A DNA stretch of 58,475 bases from Desulfovibrionaceae bacterium (GTDB lineage: Bacteria > Desulfobacterota > Desulfovibrionia > Desulfovibrionales > Desulfovibrionaceae). The stretch lies in the NCBI GenBank assembly GCA_028689675.1, contig JAQVCS010000016.1, positions 1-58,475 of the forward strand, in the 5' to 3' direction. Positions 43,455 through 52,845 of this stretch are shown here, in pieces; position 1 is the first letter of the stretch, and the number at the start of each line of letters is the position of its first letter. Made by a program: the position numbers and the translations under genes. The notes below the pieces were generated by a model. That model saw nothing but the letters and a program-made list of their open reading frames with translations. It had not been told where the DNA came from and searched no databases.

Positions 43455-44603
43455 ATGCTGATAAAGCGTTGGGGCTTGTGCCCCTTGGTGCTGAGCCTGC
43501 TTGTTCTTGTGGCAGGCTGTTCTGACAATAAGGGCAAGGCAGATGCAAAAGCTGTGCCACAAGTGGTGGTGATGGAAATTAAGCCGCAGCGCGTGCTGGT
43601 GAGCACAGAGCTGGCTGGTAGGGTGAGCGCTTTTCAAAAGGCAGAAGTGCGCCCGCAGGTGAATGGCATTGTGCAGCAGCGCCTTTTTACCGAGGGCGCT
43701 GTGGTGAATGCTGGGGATGCCCTGTACCGCATAGACCCCGCGCTGTATCAGGCGGCGGCAGAAAGTGCACAGGCCGCGCTGGCTAAGGCAGAGGCCAATG
43801 TGTTGCCCGCGCAATTGCGGGCAGAGCGCGGCAAGCTGCTTTTTGCTGCTAAAGCTATCAGTAAGCAGGAATGGGAAGAAATTCAAGCCACCTATGGTCA
43901 AGCCAAGGCCGAGGTGGACGTGTGCCGTGCCGCCCTAAAAACAGCGCGCATACAGCTGGGCTATACCACTATTGTTGCCCCCATTGCTGGGCGCATTGGC
44001 AAATCTTCCGTCACGCAGGGGGCATTGGTTACGGCCAATCAGGCAGAGCCCCTTGCTCTTATTCAGCAGGTAGACCCTGTGTATGTTGATTTAACCCAAT
44101 CAAGCACAGAATTGCTGCAATTGCGCGAGCGTTTTAGCAGGGGGCAGCTTGCACAGGCTGGCAATGCGCGTGCTGAGGTGCAGCTGCAGCTGGAAAATGG
44201 TGCATTATATTCGCAGAAGGGTACATTGCAATTTACTGATATTACCGTCGATGAAAGCACGGGCATGGTTTCGCTGCGTGCGGTATTTCCTAACCCCGAA
44301 GGGCAATTGCTTGCAGGCATGTATGCCCGCGCCACCATCAATGAAGGGGCAGACGAAAATGCCCTGCTTGTGCCCCAGCTTGCGGTCTTGCGCGATGTGA
44401 AGGGCAAGAGCTCGGTATTTGTGCTGGGGCAGGGGAATACAGTAACACGGCGCACTGTGGTTACCACCGAGGCAGTAGGGAAAAATTGGCTGGTTTCTGA
44501 AGGGCTTAAACCCAATGAGGTGGTTGTTGTAGAGGGGGTAAAGGCTTTGCGTGATAATATGCTGGTCAAGGTGCAGGCTAGGCGCTCTGCTGCAGAACGC
44601 TAA
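43455..44603 (+). CDS. RND efflux periplasmic adaptor lipoprotein (AcrA/MexA-like)
   Basis: A 382-aa membrane-fusion protein anchored by a lipid: lipobox LVAGC in a hydrophobic signal. The lipoyl halves flank a helical hairpin (LYRIDPALYQAAAESAQAALAKAEANV ... GYTTIVAPIAGRIGKSSVTQGALV), then beta-barrel and membrane-proximal domains. Start chosen at 43455, after a short AAGGGAA. It is 33 bp before the pump gene. No TolC-type outer-membrane gene is in the window. Confidence 0.93.
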   Translation: MLIKRWGLCPLVLSLLVLVAGCSDNKGKADAKAVPQVVVMEIKPQRVLVSTELAGRVSAFQKAEVRPQVNGIVQQRLFTEGAVVNAGDALYRIDPALYQAAAESAQAALAKAEANVLPAQLRAERGKLLFAAKAISKQEWEEIQATYGQAKAEVDVCRAALKTARIQLGYTTIVAPIAGRIGKSSVTQGALVTANQAEPLALIQQVDPVYVDLTQSSTELLQLRERFSRGQLAQAGNARAEVQLQLENGALYSQKGTLQFTDITVDESTGMVSLRAVFPNPEGQLLAGMYARATINEGADENALLVPQLAVLRDVKGKSSVFVLGQGNTVTRRTVVTTEAVGKNWLVSEGLKPNEVVVVEGVKALRDNMLVKVQARRSAAER

Positions 44604-44636
44604 AAGCCGCCTGACCGCCACAAAGGAAACACAGCT

Positions 44637-47600
44637 ATGGCTCAATTCTTCATTGACAGGCCTATTTTTGCATGGGTAATTGCCATTATCATTATGCTGG
44701 CGGGTTTACTTTCTGTGTTCAGCCTGCCTGTGGGGCAATTCCCCCCTTTGCTTGCCCCGCCCACCATCACTATGAGCGTTACCTATAATGGTGCTTCTGC
44801 CCAAACTTTGCAGGATTCTGTAACGCAGGTCATTGAGCAAAAAATGAATGGGCTGGATAAGCTGCTGTATATGAAAAGCGGCAGCAGTGCCGAAGGTGCT
44901 ATGAACCTGCGCTTGACCTTTGACCCTTCTGTGGATGTGGACACAGCGCAAATGCAGGTGCAAAACCGCCTGCAATTGGCCATGAATTCCCTGCCCGAGC
45001 AGGTAAAGCGTCAGGGCATTGTGGTGCGTAAAGTTTCTGACAGCTTTTTGCAGCGCTATGCTTTTCTTGCGCAAGATGACAGCATACCTGTGGAAGATAT
45101 TGCAGACTTTGTTTCTTCTACACTGCTTGACCCCCTAACACGCATAGAAGGCGTGGGCGATGCCACCTTGTACGCTGCGCCCTATGCCATGCGTATTTGG
45201 CTGAACCCGCAAAAGCTGCTGTCTTTTTCTATGACGCCCAGCGATGTGGTCAAGGCCATTGAAGCGCAGAATGACCAGATTTCGGTAGGGCAATTGGGTG
45301 GGCAGCCCATTGTGCCCGGGCAGGAAATTAATGTCACGCTGCTTTCGCGTAAAAAATTGCAAAGTATTGAAGATTTTTCCAATATCGTTTTGCGGGGTAA
45401 GAGCAGCGGTGCACTGGTGCGGGTGCGCGATGTGGCTAGGGTGGAAATGGGCGTGCAAAGCTATACGCATAGCTCGCGCTTTAATGGCAGCCCTGCGGTG
45501 GCGGTGGGCATTCAGCTTGCCGAAGGGGCAAATGCTGTGGATACCTCGGAAAGGGTAGCAGCGTTTATGAAAAAAATGCAGCCCTTGTTTCCTGAAGGTT
45601 TGCACTACGTTTTGCCCAATGACACCGTGCCCTTTGTTAAGCTTTCCATTCAGTCGGTGTTTCACACCTTGATAGAAGCCATTATTCTGGTTTCGCTCAT
45701 TATTTTTTTATTTTTGCAAAATGTGCGTGCCACGCTTATTCCCACCTTGGCTGTGCCCGTGGTGCTGCTGGGCACTTTTGCCATTATGGCAGCGCTGGGG
45801 CTGACTATTAACACCCTGACCATGTTTGGCCTTGTGCTGGTCATTGGGCTTTTGGTGGATGATGCCATTGTGGTGGTGGAAAATACAGAAAGGCTTATGC
45901 ATGACGAGGGGCTTTCCCCCTATGAAGCCACATGCAAAAGTATGCAGCAGGTAACAGGGGCGCTTATTGGCGTGGCAGCGGTGCTTTCTGCCGTGTTTAT
46001 TCCCATGGCTTTTTTTGGTGGCATGACGGGGGCTATTTACAGGCAATTTTCTCTTACCATTATTGCGGCCATGGGGCTTTCTGTGGTGGTGGCTATTGTT
46101 TTTACGCCCCCTTTGTGTGCAACCTTATTGCGTAGCCGCAGTGTGAATACAGTGCATCAGGGGCTTTTTGGGCGCTTTAACCGCGCTGTGGACAGCGCCA
46201 CCGCTGGCTATACCCGCATTGTAACAGGCTGGGTGCGGCACTATGGGCGCTATATGCTGCTCTATGCTCTGTTGGTGGGGGCGGTGGGCTTGGCCTTTCG
46301 GCATATGCCCACGTCTTTTTTGCCTGTGGAAGATCAAGGCTCGCTTATTGTAAACATCTTTTTGCCCCCAGGGGCTACGCGCGAAGCTACTGTTGCCGTG
46401 GCTGAAAAGGTGGAAAAATACTTTTTGGAAGAAGAAAAAGACGTGGTGGACGGCTTTTTGCTCACCCTTGGCGTGGGGGGCAATGGCAGCAAGGGGCAGA
46501 ATGCCGCGCAGGGCTTTGTGCGCCTCAAAGACTGGGCAGAGCGCACAGGGGCAGGGCAGGATTCTGCCTCTGTTGCCAAGCGGGCGCGGGCGCGTTTTGG
46601 TAAAGAAGTCAATGCCCGCATTCTTTTTTCCTTACCCCCGCAGGTAAGCGGCTTGGGCAATGCTTCGGGCATTTCTTTGCAATTACAAGACCAAGCAGGG
46701 CTTGAGCATGAAGATTTTCTTGCTGCCCGAGAAACCTTGATACAGCGCGGCAACCAAAGCCCGCTGTTATTTAACGTGCGCTCTTCTGCTTTGGAAGATA
46801 TACCGCAATTGCGCGTGCTTTTGGATGATGTCAAAATGACCAGCCTAGGGCTGGATGCAGCCAATGTGAATAGCGACCTGTCTACCGCTTGGGGCGGAAA
46901 TTATGTGAACGACTTTGTTGACAGGGGGCGCGTTAAGCGCGTGTATGTGCAGGGCGATGCCCCCTATCGCATGAACCCTAACGATTTGAAGCAATGGTAT
47001 TTTCGCAATGCGCAGGGCAGCATGGTGCCCCTGAATGCCTTTGCTACCACTGGCTGGACATATGCCCCAGCACAGCTTGACCGCTATAATGGCGTGCCCT
47101 CTTTTTTAATAGAAGCATCGCCTGCTGAAGGGGTAAGCTCGGGTGTGGCCATGCAAGAGCTGGTGCGCCTTATTGAAGAGCTGCCCGAGGGCATTAGCTA
47201 TGAATGGACAGGCCTTTCGTATCAAGAACACCTTTCGGGTTCAAAGACCATATATTTATATGCCTTGTCTATTCTTGTGGTATTTTTAAGCCTTGCGGCT
47301 TTGTATGAAAGCTGGAGCATACCCTTTGCCGTGGTGCTGGTTGTGCCTGTGGGCATGCTGGGGGCTTTGGGCTTAAGTATGCTGCGCGGGCTTTCCAACG
47401 ATATTTATTTTCAGGTGGGCTTGTTGGCTGTAATAGGCCTTGCGGCAAAAAATGCTATTTTAATTGTTGAATTTGCCCGCAAGCTGCACGCGCAGGGGGC
47501 TTCGGTGCAGGATGCTGTTATTGAGGCGGCACGGGTGCGCCTGCGCCCCATAGTCATGACCTCGTGCGCCTTTTTGCTTGGGGTTGCGCCCTTGGCTTTG

Positions 47601-47756
47601 AGTAATGGGGCTGGGGCAAAAAGCCAGCATGCCATTGGCACGGGCATTATGGGCGGCACATTTTTGGCCACGGCATTGGGCATATTTTTTGTGCCTGTGT
47701 TCTTTGTGGTGGTGTGGAAGGTGTTTAACTGGCGCTCTTTTGCCAAAAAAGAATAG
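44637..47756 (+). CDS. RND multidrug efflux pump (AcrB/MexB-like)
   Basis: A 1039-aa HAE1-type inner-membrane exporter driven by protons. It opens MAQFFIDRPIFAWVIAIII, the HAE1 signature. The paired aspartates of the proton relay are in GLLVDDAIVVVENTERLM (TM4), and LAAKNAILIVEFAR is in the second half. Twelve helices and two large periplasmic loops; length normal. It pairs with the adaptor upstream. AAAGGAA precedes the ATG. Confidence 0.96.
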   Translation: MAQFFIDRPIFAWVIAIIIMLAGLLSVFSLPVGQFPPLLAPPTITMSVTYNGASAQTLQDSVTQVIEQKMNGLDKLLYMKSGSSAEGAMNLRLTFDPSVDVDTAQMQVQNRLQLAMNSLPEQVKRQGIVVRKVSDSFLQRYAFLAQDDSIPVEDIADFVSSTLLDPLTRIEGVGDATLYAAPYAMRIWLNPQKLLSFSMTPSDVVKAIEAQNDQISVGQLGGQPIVPGQEINVTLLSRKKLQSIEDFSNIVLRGKSSGALVRVRDVARVEMGVQSYTHSSRFNGSPAVAVGIQLAEGANAVDTSERVAAFMKKMQPLFPEGLHYVLPNDTVPFVKLSIQSVFHTLIEAIILVSLIIFLFLQNVRATLIPTLAVPVVLLGTFAIMAALGLTINTLTMFGLVLVIGLLVDDAIVVVENTERLMHDEGLSPYEATCKSMQQVTGALIGVAAVLSAVFIPMAFFGGMTGAIYRQFSLTIIAAMGLSVVVAIVFTPPLCATLLRSRSVNTVHQGLFGRFNRAVDSATAGYTRIVTGWVRHYGRYMLLYALLVGAVGLAFRHMPTSFLPVEDQGSLIVNIFLPPGATREATVAVAEKVEKYFLEEEKDVVDGFLLTLGVGGNGSKGQNAAQGFVRLKDWAERTGAGQDSASVAKRARARFGKEVNARILFSLPPQVSGLGNASGISLQLQDQAGLEHEDFLAARETLIQRGNQSPLLFNVRSSALEDIPQLRVLLDDVKMTSLGLDAANVNSDLSTAWGGNYVNDFVDRGRVKRVYVQGDAPYRMNPNDLKQWYFRNAQGSMVPLNAFATTGWTYAPAQLDRYNGVPSFLIEASPAEGVSSGVAMQELVRLIEELPEGISYEWTGLSYQEHLSGSKTIYLYALSILVVFLSLAALYESWSIPFAVVLVVPVGMLGALGLSMLRGLSNDIYFQVGLLAVIGLAAKNAILIVEFARKLHAQGASVQDAVIEAARVRLRPIVMTSCAFLLGVAPLALSNGAGAKSQHAIGTGIMGGTFLATALGIFFVPVFFVVVWKVFNWRSFAKKE

Positions 47757-47857
47757 GGCAGGGGCATTCGTGAAAAAAATATTTTCTTGTTATTTGTCTT
47801 TAGTTGTTTATGCTAAGCCATGGGCGCCATGCCAGCCCAGTATAAAGGAGCAGAATA

Positions 47858-48184
47858 ATGGCCATTGATATGAATACCATACCCGATGAAGGCAGCATTT
47901 CTAAAGAAGAAGCACAAAAGCGCGTGCAGGAAAATGCTGATATTTTTGTGCTGGATGTGCGTGTGCCCGAAGCGGGTAAGGAATATACTGAAAATATCCC
48001 TTGCGCGGCGCATATTCCCCTGCCTGAGCTGGAGCAGCGCCTTGATGAAATTCCCACAGACCGCCCAGTGATGGTGCATTGCGTTTTTGGTGGCAAAGCC
48101 TCTAAAGCCTATGCCCTGTTAAAAGAAAAGCGCCCTGATATTAATGATTTGTGCTTTGTAAAAACAGCCGAAGGCTACAAATAA
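47858..48184 (+). CDS. Rhodanese-like domain protein
   Basis: A single rhodanese domain of 108 aa without signal peptide. VFVLDVRVPEAGKEY is close to the family N-terminal block, and VMVHCVFGGKASKAYALL holds the active-site cysteine loop. It could carry sulfane sulfur in the cytoplasm. AAAGGAG precedes the ATG. It may be read through from the pump gene or be separate. Confidence 0.88.
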   Translation: MAIDMNTIPDEGSISKEEAQKRVQENADIFVLDVRVPEAGKEYTENIPCAAHIPLPELEQRLDEIPTDRPVMVHCVFGGKASKAYALLKEKRPDINDLCFVKTAEGYK

Positions 48185-48244
48185 CAAGAGGCGTGCTGTG
48201 CCCCCAGCTTCGGCAGAGCAAGGCGCTTTTGTAAGGGAGCATAT

Positions 48245-48607
48245 ATGAAAAAATTTTATTGCTTTTTCTTTTGTCTTTGTGTTGCCACCACAAGCTATGC
48301 GGCTGCGGCGCCGTTGCTGCCCAATTATGATTATATGGCTTTTTGTTACAGCGATGCGGCAAAAACAGGGGAAGCCGCAGAAAGCAGCGCCCTGTGCATA
48401 GCCCGAGAAGACAAGGCTATTAAAGAATTGTCGCACGGTCTTTTTTCTCAGGCAGTGCTGACCCGCTGCTTTGAAGAAAACAAAAGCAAGGGGGAATCGT
48501 ATTTCTTTTTGCTGCAATGCCTAAAAGCGCATAGTGAGCAGCCAGCAGCAGGGCAAGAGCCAGAACAAGGTACAGAACAACCCAAGGTACAAGATTTGCT
48601 GCAATAA
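48245..48607 (+). CDS. Small secreted cysteine-containing protein, unknown
   Basis: A 120-aa protein with a signal peptide (FYCFFFCLCVATTSYA) and about four mature cysteines: MAFCYSDA, SSALCIARED, VLTRCFEENKSKG and FLLQCLKAH, followed by a Glu/Gln-rich tail. The pattern would fit two disulfides in the periplasm. No family recognised. AAGGGAG precedes the ATG. Confidence 0.6.
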   Translation: MKKFYCFFFCLCVATTSYAAAAPLLPNYDYMAFCYSDAAKTGEAAESSALCIAREDKAIKELSHGLFSQAVLTRCFEENKSKGESYFFLLQCLKAHSEQPAAGQEPEQGTEQPKVQDLLQ

Positions 48608-48697
48608 GAAGTATGCCACAGCCCAAGGTTTTAATAAGGCCACGGCCAACAGCGCAGGCATAGCATGCGGCAAGCAGGCACGGGTTTTGCTTTTACA

Positions 48698-48742
48698 CAA
48701 GAGAGCGCCTGCATATCCTCATGATATGCAGGCGCTCTCTTG
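48698..48742. terminator. Perfect 20-bp hairpin between convergent genes
   Basis: CAAGAGAGCGCCTGCATATC pairs exactly with 48723-48742 around a 5-nt loop. It separates the small secreted protein gene (+) from the HesB-like gene (-). There is no clear T-run. Confidence 0.7.
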
Positions 48743-48755
48743 CTATGGGCACGCG

Positions 48756-49058
48756 CTATGCGGAGGTAGTGCCCAGTGGCGTAAGCACCACTTCTTTATG
48801 CTCATTCATGGTCAGCTCAAAGGCTGTGCCATATTTCATAAGAAAATCTTTTTCAGCAATAAAGGGGATGTTTTTGATGCTGATTTGCTCATCTTCATCC
48901 TCATCCATTTCGTCTATGCCCAGACCGAGCACAATTTTGGCGTGTCAGCCACCGCCTACTTTATATTCGCGCAGGCGAACGCACATATCTTCATCTTCAT
49001 CATCAAGCATGGCTTGCAGCTTGTTGAGCATTTCGTCTGTAATAGTCAGGCTAAACAT
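48756..49058 (-). CDS. HesB/IscA-like selenoprotein (UGA = selenocysteine)
   Basis: Read with the TGA at 48947-48945 as an amino acid, this is a 100-aa HesB-like protein: MFSLTITDEMLNKLQAML, then VRLREYKVGGG-U-HAKIVLGLGIDEM, an acidic stretch and NIPFIAEKDFLMKYGTAFELTM. The UGA is codon 38. HesB-like selenoproteins with GG-Sec/Cys at this place are a known bacterial family. The typical C-terminal Cys-X-Cys of A-type Fe-S carriers is absent, so an Fe-S carrier role is doubtful. A SECIS-like hairpin follows. Two short ORFs would be called if the TGA were taken as stop. A GGAG site lies upstream of ATG 49058. It precedes the GRE activase only by position. Confidence 0.88.
48916..48947 (-). promoter_or_regulatory. 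Bacterial SECIS element of the HesB-like gene
   Basis: On the minus strand, 12 nt after the TGA, GTGCTC (48932-48927) pairs with GGGCAT (48921-48916) around the loop GGTCT. The G-starting apical loop about 18 nt after the UGA is the arrangement SelB recognises. Confidence 0.7.
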
Positions 49059-49094
49059 AGGCTAAAAAACTCCTGTGCAGTTAATCAATTGTAG

Positions 49095-49988
49095 TTAAAC
49101 AATAATGGGGGAAAGGCCATGCTTTGTAAACAGGGCAAGCACTGCATGCAAGGCTTCGGGGCTGTAGGAATATATATCGGGCTGAGCCTTGCCCAGTGCC
49201 GTATATTTACTAAGCCCAAAGGCGTGATAGGGCATAACTTCAATTTCATGCCGATCAAAAGTATGAAAAAATGCGGCCATGGCAGCAATATTTTCTTCGT
49301 CATCATTCATGTGTGGTATAAGCGGCATGCGAATACGCACTTCTTTGCCTGAGCTGAGGGCGGCCTGCATATTGCGCAGAATAAGGCTGTTGTCATGCCC
49401 AGTCAGCTTTGCATGCTGTTCTGCATCCATATGCTTGCAGTCAAAAAGAAATACGTCGGCCAGTTCAAGGGCTTTATCAAAAATTTTTGCAGAGCTTTGC
49501 CCGCAGGTGTCTACAGTGACATGAAAACCTTCATCAAGAGAAGCGGCAACAAGGTCAAGAAAAAACTGCCCTCCAGCTGTGGGTTCTCCGCCGCCAAAGG
49601 TTACGCCGCCACCAGAATTTTCATAAAAGAGGGCGTCTTTTTTTACCACAGCCATAACTTCATCTACGCTCATGCTTTTGCCGCTTATTTCGCGGGCATG
49701 GCTGGGGCATTGGGCTGCACATGCCCCGCAGTGCTGGCACAGCGCGGCATTGTGCGTGCTTATGCCAGCCTGCATGCCCACAGCATGATGCGGGCACACA
49801 GAAAGGCACAAGCCACAGCCTGTGCACAGGGAAGAAAAGAAAAGAAGCTGGGGGTTTGTCTGCTGCGATTCGGGATTGCTACACCACAGGCAGCGCAGGG
49901 GACAGCCTTTTAAAAATACTGTAGTGCGAATGCCTGGGCCATCTTTAGTTGACATGCGCTGAATATTATAGACTATTCCCTGACTCAT
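49095..49988 (-). CDS. Glycyl-radical enzyme activase (radical SAM)
   Basis: A 297-aa activating enzyme that places the glycyl radical on the GRE encoded just upstream. The radical-SAM loop is GCPLRCLWC (CX3CX2C) after KDGPGIRTTVFL. Two ferredoxin-type clusters are inserted, CTGCGLCLSVCP and CQHCGACAAQCP, as in activases of the choline and sulfonate lyase group rather than PflA. GGGEPTAGG is the SAM-contacting motif. I chose ATG 49988 (MSQGIVYNIQRMS). It lies 77 bp downstream of the GRE gene and is probably in the same operon. Confidence 0.95.
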   Translation of the reverse strand: MSQGIVYNIQRMSTKDGPGIRTTVFLKGCPLRCLWCSNPESQQTNPQLLFFSSLCTGCGLCLSVCPHHAVGMQAGISTHNAALCQHCGACAAQCPSHAREISGKSMSVDEVMAVVKKDALFYENSGGGVTFGGGEPTAGGQFFLDLVAASLDEGFHVTVDTCGQSSAKIFDKALELADVFLFDCKHMDAEQHAKLTGHDNSLILRNMQAALSSGKEVRIRMPLIPHMNDDEENIAAMAAFFHTFDRHEIEVMPYHAFGLSKYTALGKAQPDIYSYSPEALHAVLALFTKHGLSPIIV

Positions 49989-50065
49989 AGTTTCTCCGCC
50001 TGCTTGTGCCAGAGCGGCAGGGGGCACAAAGGCCTTGGCCGCCCGCCGCTCTGTCTGTATTGTAG

Positions 50066-52510
50066 CTATTGTGCATATTCCGTGCGTTTAATGATTTCAT
50101 TTTGCACACCCTTGTCAAGGCGTGTAAAATACGCACTGAAGCCAGCAACGCGCACCACAAGGTCTTTATATTCTGCGGGATTATGCTGTGCTTCTTGCAA
50201 TGTGGCTGAGCTGACGCAGTTAAACTGAATATGCGAGCCGCCAAAATCGCAATAGGTTTTAATTAGTGAAATTAAGTTGCGCGCCCCTTGTGCGCCTTCC
50301 AGCGCTGAGGGCAAAAATTTCACGTTAAAGTGGTTTGCGCCATAGCGCACGGTGTCTATGGCTTCTGCGCCCGATTTAATCAGGGCGGTTACCCCCTCAT
50401 GGTCTGTGCCGGGCATGGCAGAAACGCTGCCATCGGTCAGTGCCACGCCAGCCTTGCGCCCTGTGGGCAAAGCGCCCATAAGCGAGCCAAAATAGTTGTG
50501 ATACGACAGGGAATAGGCATCCAGCGGTGTGCGGTAGCCAAAGCAATCTGGCCCCACAGAGCTGTGCAATTCATCAATATCACGGTAAAAACGCTGCACA
50601 AAACCTTCCACGTCGGGGTAGTCATTGCCATGCTTGGGGGCATTGTAGCACAATTGGCGAATGTCTTCATAGCCTTCAAAATTGGCTGCAAGCGCTTCTA
50701 AAAGCTGCGCCATGGTGAGCTGCTTGGTATCAAATACAAGATGCTTGATAGCCAGCAAAGCATTGGCTGCGTCTATGCCTGCGGTCATAATAGGGTTGAC
50801 CTGCGGGTAGCGCGTGCCGCCAGCTTCTTCACACATGCCTTTGTCTATGCAGCCATCATACATCACAGAGCGGAAGATGCTGGGCACAACCTGCACGCGC
50901 GCCATTTGGCTTAAATCGGAATGGTGGCGCGAAATGGTAAAGAGGTTTTTGAGCTGCTTTTTATAGGCCTCATACACTTCTTCAAAGGTGTTGAAGCTGC
51001 ACGGGTCGCCCGTTTCAATGCCCACATTTTTGCGCGTTACAGGGCATTTACCATTATTCAGCAGCAATTCCACTACCTTGGCAAGGCAAGGCTGGTCTTC
51101 TTGGGTAATAAAACTGCCCTTGCCGCAAATGCCTGTAGAAACGCAGCCATAGTTGCCGCAATTGCGGGCATCTTCAAGCGTAATGCCGTCTTTATATTGT
51201 GCAAAACGGGCAAGGTTACGTTCTATCACCACAGTATTGTTCAAAATCTGGGGCTGGCCAGAGCCACCACGAATACATTCTACTACCTTATTGAGGTAGG
51301 AAGTCTTCATTTTGGGGTGGTACAGCAAGGTCAGCGTGGGCTGAATGCCGCGCATGCAAATTTGCGTTTCCAGCAGCAATTCTTCAAGCTCAGTGCTGGC
51401 GTCGCGGCCAAAGGCATCTATGCCGCCAATGGTGATAGTTTGGCCTGTATGCCCAGAAAGGGTCATGGCATACGAGCCGCCTTGATATTCGCCCAGCTCC
51501 ATGTGCTTAATCCACTGGAATTTCAGCAGGGTAAGCACTTGTTCCTTGGTCAGCTTGCCTTCTTCAATATCCTTTTTGTAGAAGGGGTACATATATTGGC
51601 CATAGCGGCCAGGGGAGGTTGCGCAGGCCATTTGTTCCACTTCAATAGCCAAATGAATAAACCAGAAAGACTGTATGGCCTCGCGGAAGTTGCGTGCGGG
51701 GAATTCGGGCACGCGGCGGCAAATTTCAGCAATTTCCAGCAGCTCGGCTTTGGCTTTTGGGTCTGTTTCCCCTGCAGCGGTTTTTTCTGCCAGCTCCGCA
51801 TAGCGGTGCGAATGGGCAATAACGGCTTCTGTTGCCACAATCATGGCACGGTACAAATCGTGCTTTTCCTTATTTTCCAAGGTAGTAGGGCAGTCAAGCA
51901 GGCGCTGCTTAAGGTCATCAACCACCGCGCGCAAGCCCTTGTTCAGTGCCATGGGGTAGTCGGCAATGCCCGAGCCAGAGGCAACGCTCACGTTATCATA
52001 GTACAGGCCAGCCTTGGAATATTGGGCAGGGTTGACGCCGTACTTATCTTTATACATTTTATTGTTCAAAGCAATGCAGGTACGGTTCTTCCATTTTTTA
52101 TAGACCTGCATCAGCAATTCTTCTGTTTCCTGAGGAATTTTCATTTCCCCCAGCGAAGCCATTTTGGCCATTTGCATTTCTTCTTTAATCCACGAAACAT
52201 TCCACTCAGGGTAAGGGTTTACCCCAGCGCGAATGCCCGTCAGCGTGCCCACAATAGGGTTGCCATCAAGAAAAATTTTCTTGGTCAGCAGAACACGTTC
52301 AAACAGCTTGGCGCGGATGTAATACACAGGCTCGCCAGCAAATTCTTCATATACATCAAGCAGGCAGCGCAGGCGCTCGGGATCCATAACCTGCGGCGCG
52401 TTCATTAAGAAATCTTTAAGTTCGGTAACACGCTGTTCGGCAGTGCTCCAGTCAATGCTGTAGCCCTGCGCGGCAGGGGCAGTGGCGGAAGTAAAAGGCA
52501 AAGTGGGCAT
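50066..52510 (-). CDS. Glycyl radical enzyme of unknown specificity (GCVS active-site motif)
   Basis: An 814-aa pyruvate-formate-lyase-family enzyme. The glycyl radical loop is RVAGFSAYF (Gly ~790). The thiyl cysteine is ~456 in NYGCVSTGICGKG. Dehydratases and C-N/C-S lyases (CutC, propanediol dehydratase, isethionate and DHPS lyases) have GCVE here, with the Glu as general base; this protein has Ser. PFL and X-succinate synthases also have Ser two residues after the cysteine. The substrate is therefore open. The start is 52510, with AAGGAG upstream. A sigma-54 promoter lies ~80 bp upstream, and a PAS/sigma-54 activator is divergent. Confidence 0.93.
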   Translation of the reverse strand: MPTLPFTSATAPAAQGYSIDWSTAEQRVTELKDFLMNAPQVMDPERLRCLLDVYEEFAGEPVYYIRAKLFERVLLTKKIFLDGNPIVGTLTGIRAGVNPYPEWNVSWIKEEMQMAKMASLGEMKIPQETEELLMQVYKKWKNRTCIALNNKMYKDKYGVNPAQYSKAGLYYDNVSVASGSGIADYPMALNKGLRAVVDDLKQRLLDCPTTLENKEKHDLYRAMIVATEAVIAHSHRYAELAEKTAAGETDPKAKAELLEIAEICRRVPEFPARNFREAIQSFWFIHLAIEVEQMACATSPGRYGQYMYPFYKKDIEEGKLTKEQVLTLLKFQWIKHMELGEYQGGSYAMTLSGHTGQTITIGGIDAFGRDASTELEELLLETQICMRGIQPTLTLLYHPKMKTSYLNKVVECIRGGSGQPQILNNTVVIERNLARFAQYKDGITLEDARNCGNYGCVSTGICGKGSFITQEDQPCLAKVVELLLNNGKCPVTRKNVGIETGDPCSFNTFEEVYEAYKKQLKNLFTISRHHSDLSQMARVQVVPSIFRSVMYDGCIDKGMCEEAGGTRYPQVNPIMTAGIDAANALLAIKHLVFDTKQLTMAQLLEALAANFEGYEDIRQLCYNAPKHGNDYPDVEGFVQRFYRDIDELHSSVGPDCFGYRTPLDAYSLSYHNYFGSLMGALPTGRKAGVALTDGSVSAMPGTDHEGVTALIKSGAEAIDTVRYGANHFNVKFLPSALEGAQGARNLISLIKTYCDFGGSHIQFNCVSSATLQEAQHNPAEYKDLVVRVAGFSAYFTRLDKGVQNEIIKRTEYAQ

Positions 52511-52590
52511 GAGGTGCTCCTTAGTGAAAGAATGCAAAAAACGCCCTTCGTCATGAAGGTTGTATTTCTTCGCTTGTTATAAAAATATTT

Positions 52591-52606
52591 TGCACAGACC
52601 ATGCCA
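52591..52606 (-). promoter_or_regulatory. Sigma-54 promoter of the GRE operon
   Basis: On the minus strand, TGGCATGGTCTGTGCA has GG and GC spaced by 10 bp, fitting the -24/-12 consensus TGGCACG-N4-TTGCA. It ends about 80 bp before the GRE start codon. The bound activator is most likely the adjacent PAS-AAA+ protein. Confidence 0.75.
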
Positions 52607-52697
52607 GTGTGGCTAAGAAAAAGAATTATCCATCTATTATATTGATTTATTAGTGTATTTTTTTGTTATGCAAGCCTGAAATGGATATAGAATTTTT

Positions 52698-52817
52698 ATT
52701 TTTTATAAAAAAATCTTTCTTTTTTTATAATAATTTTTTATAGCCAATCTCAGCTCTGTGCTAAGAGCCCTGTGTATAAGAAAAAAAGTACTGGAGGGCA
52801 TGTGCTGCCACAGCACA
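52698..52817. promoter_or_regulatory. A/T-rich intergenic with candidate activator sites
   Basis: Between the GRE and its regulator, TTTTTTATAAAAAA (52699-52712) is a perfect palindrome ~115 bp from the expected GRE start site. TGTGCTGCCACAGCACA (52801-52817) is a 7-bp inverted repeat with a CCA centre, 29 bp before the regulator ATG. Either may be an enhancer or autoregulatory operator. The rest is A/T-rich (52620-52745) without other recognisable features. Confidence 0.35.
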
Positions 52818-52845
52818 AGAACAGCCCTGCGGAAAAGGAAAAGAC

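Noticed and set aside
50921..52408. 495-aa ORF on the + strand opposite the GRE gene
   Set aside because: It is the antisense frame of a clear GRE gene, has no family resemblance and no ribosome-binding site.
50066..52510. Assignment of the GRE as isethionate sulfite-lyase because TauE is near
   Set aside because: The catalytic Glu of that enzyme class is replaced by Ser, and TauE lies in a separate transcription unit.
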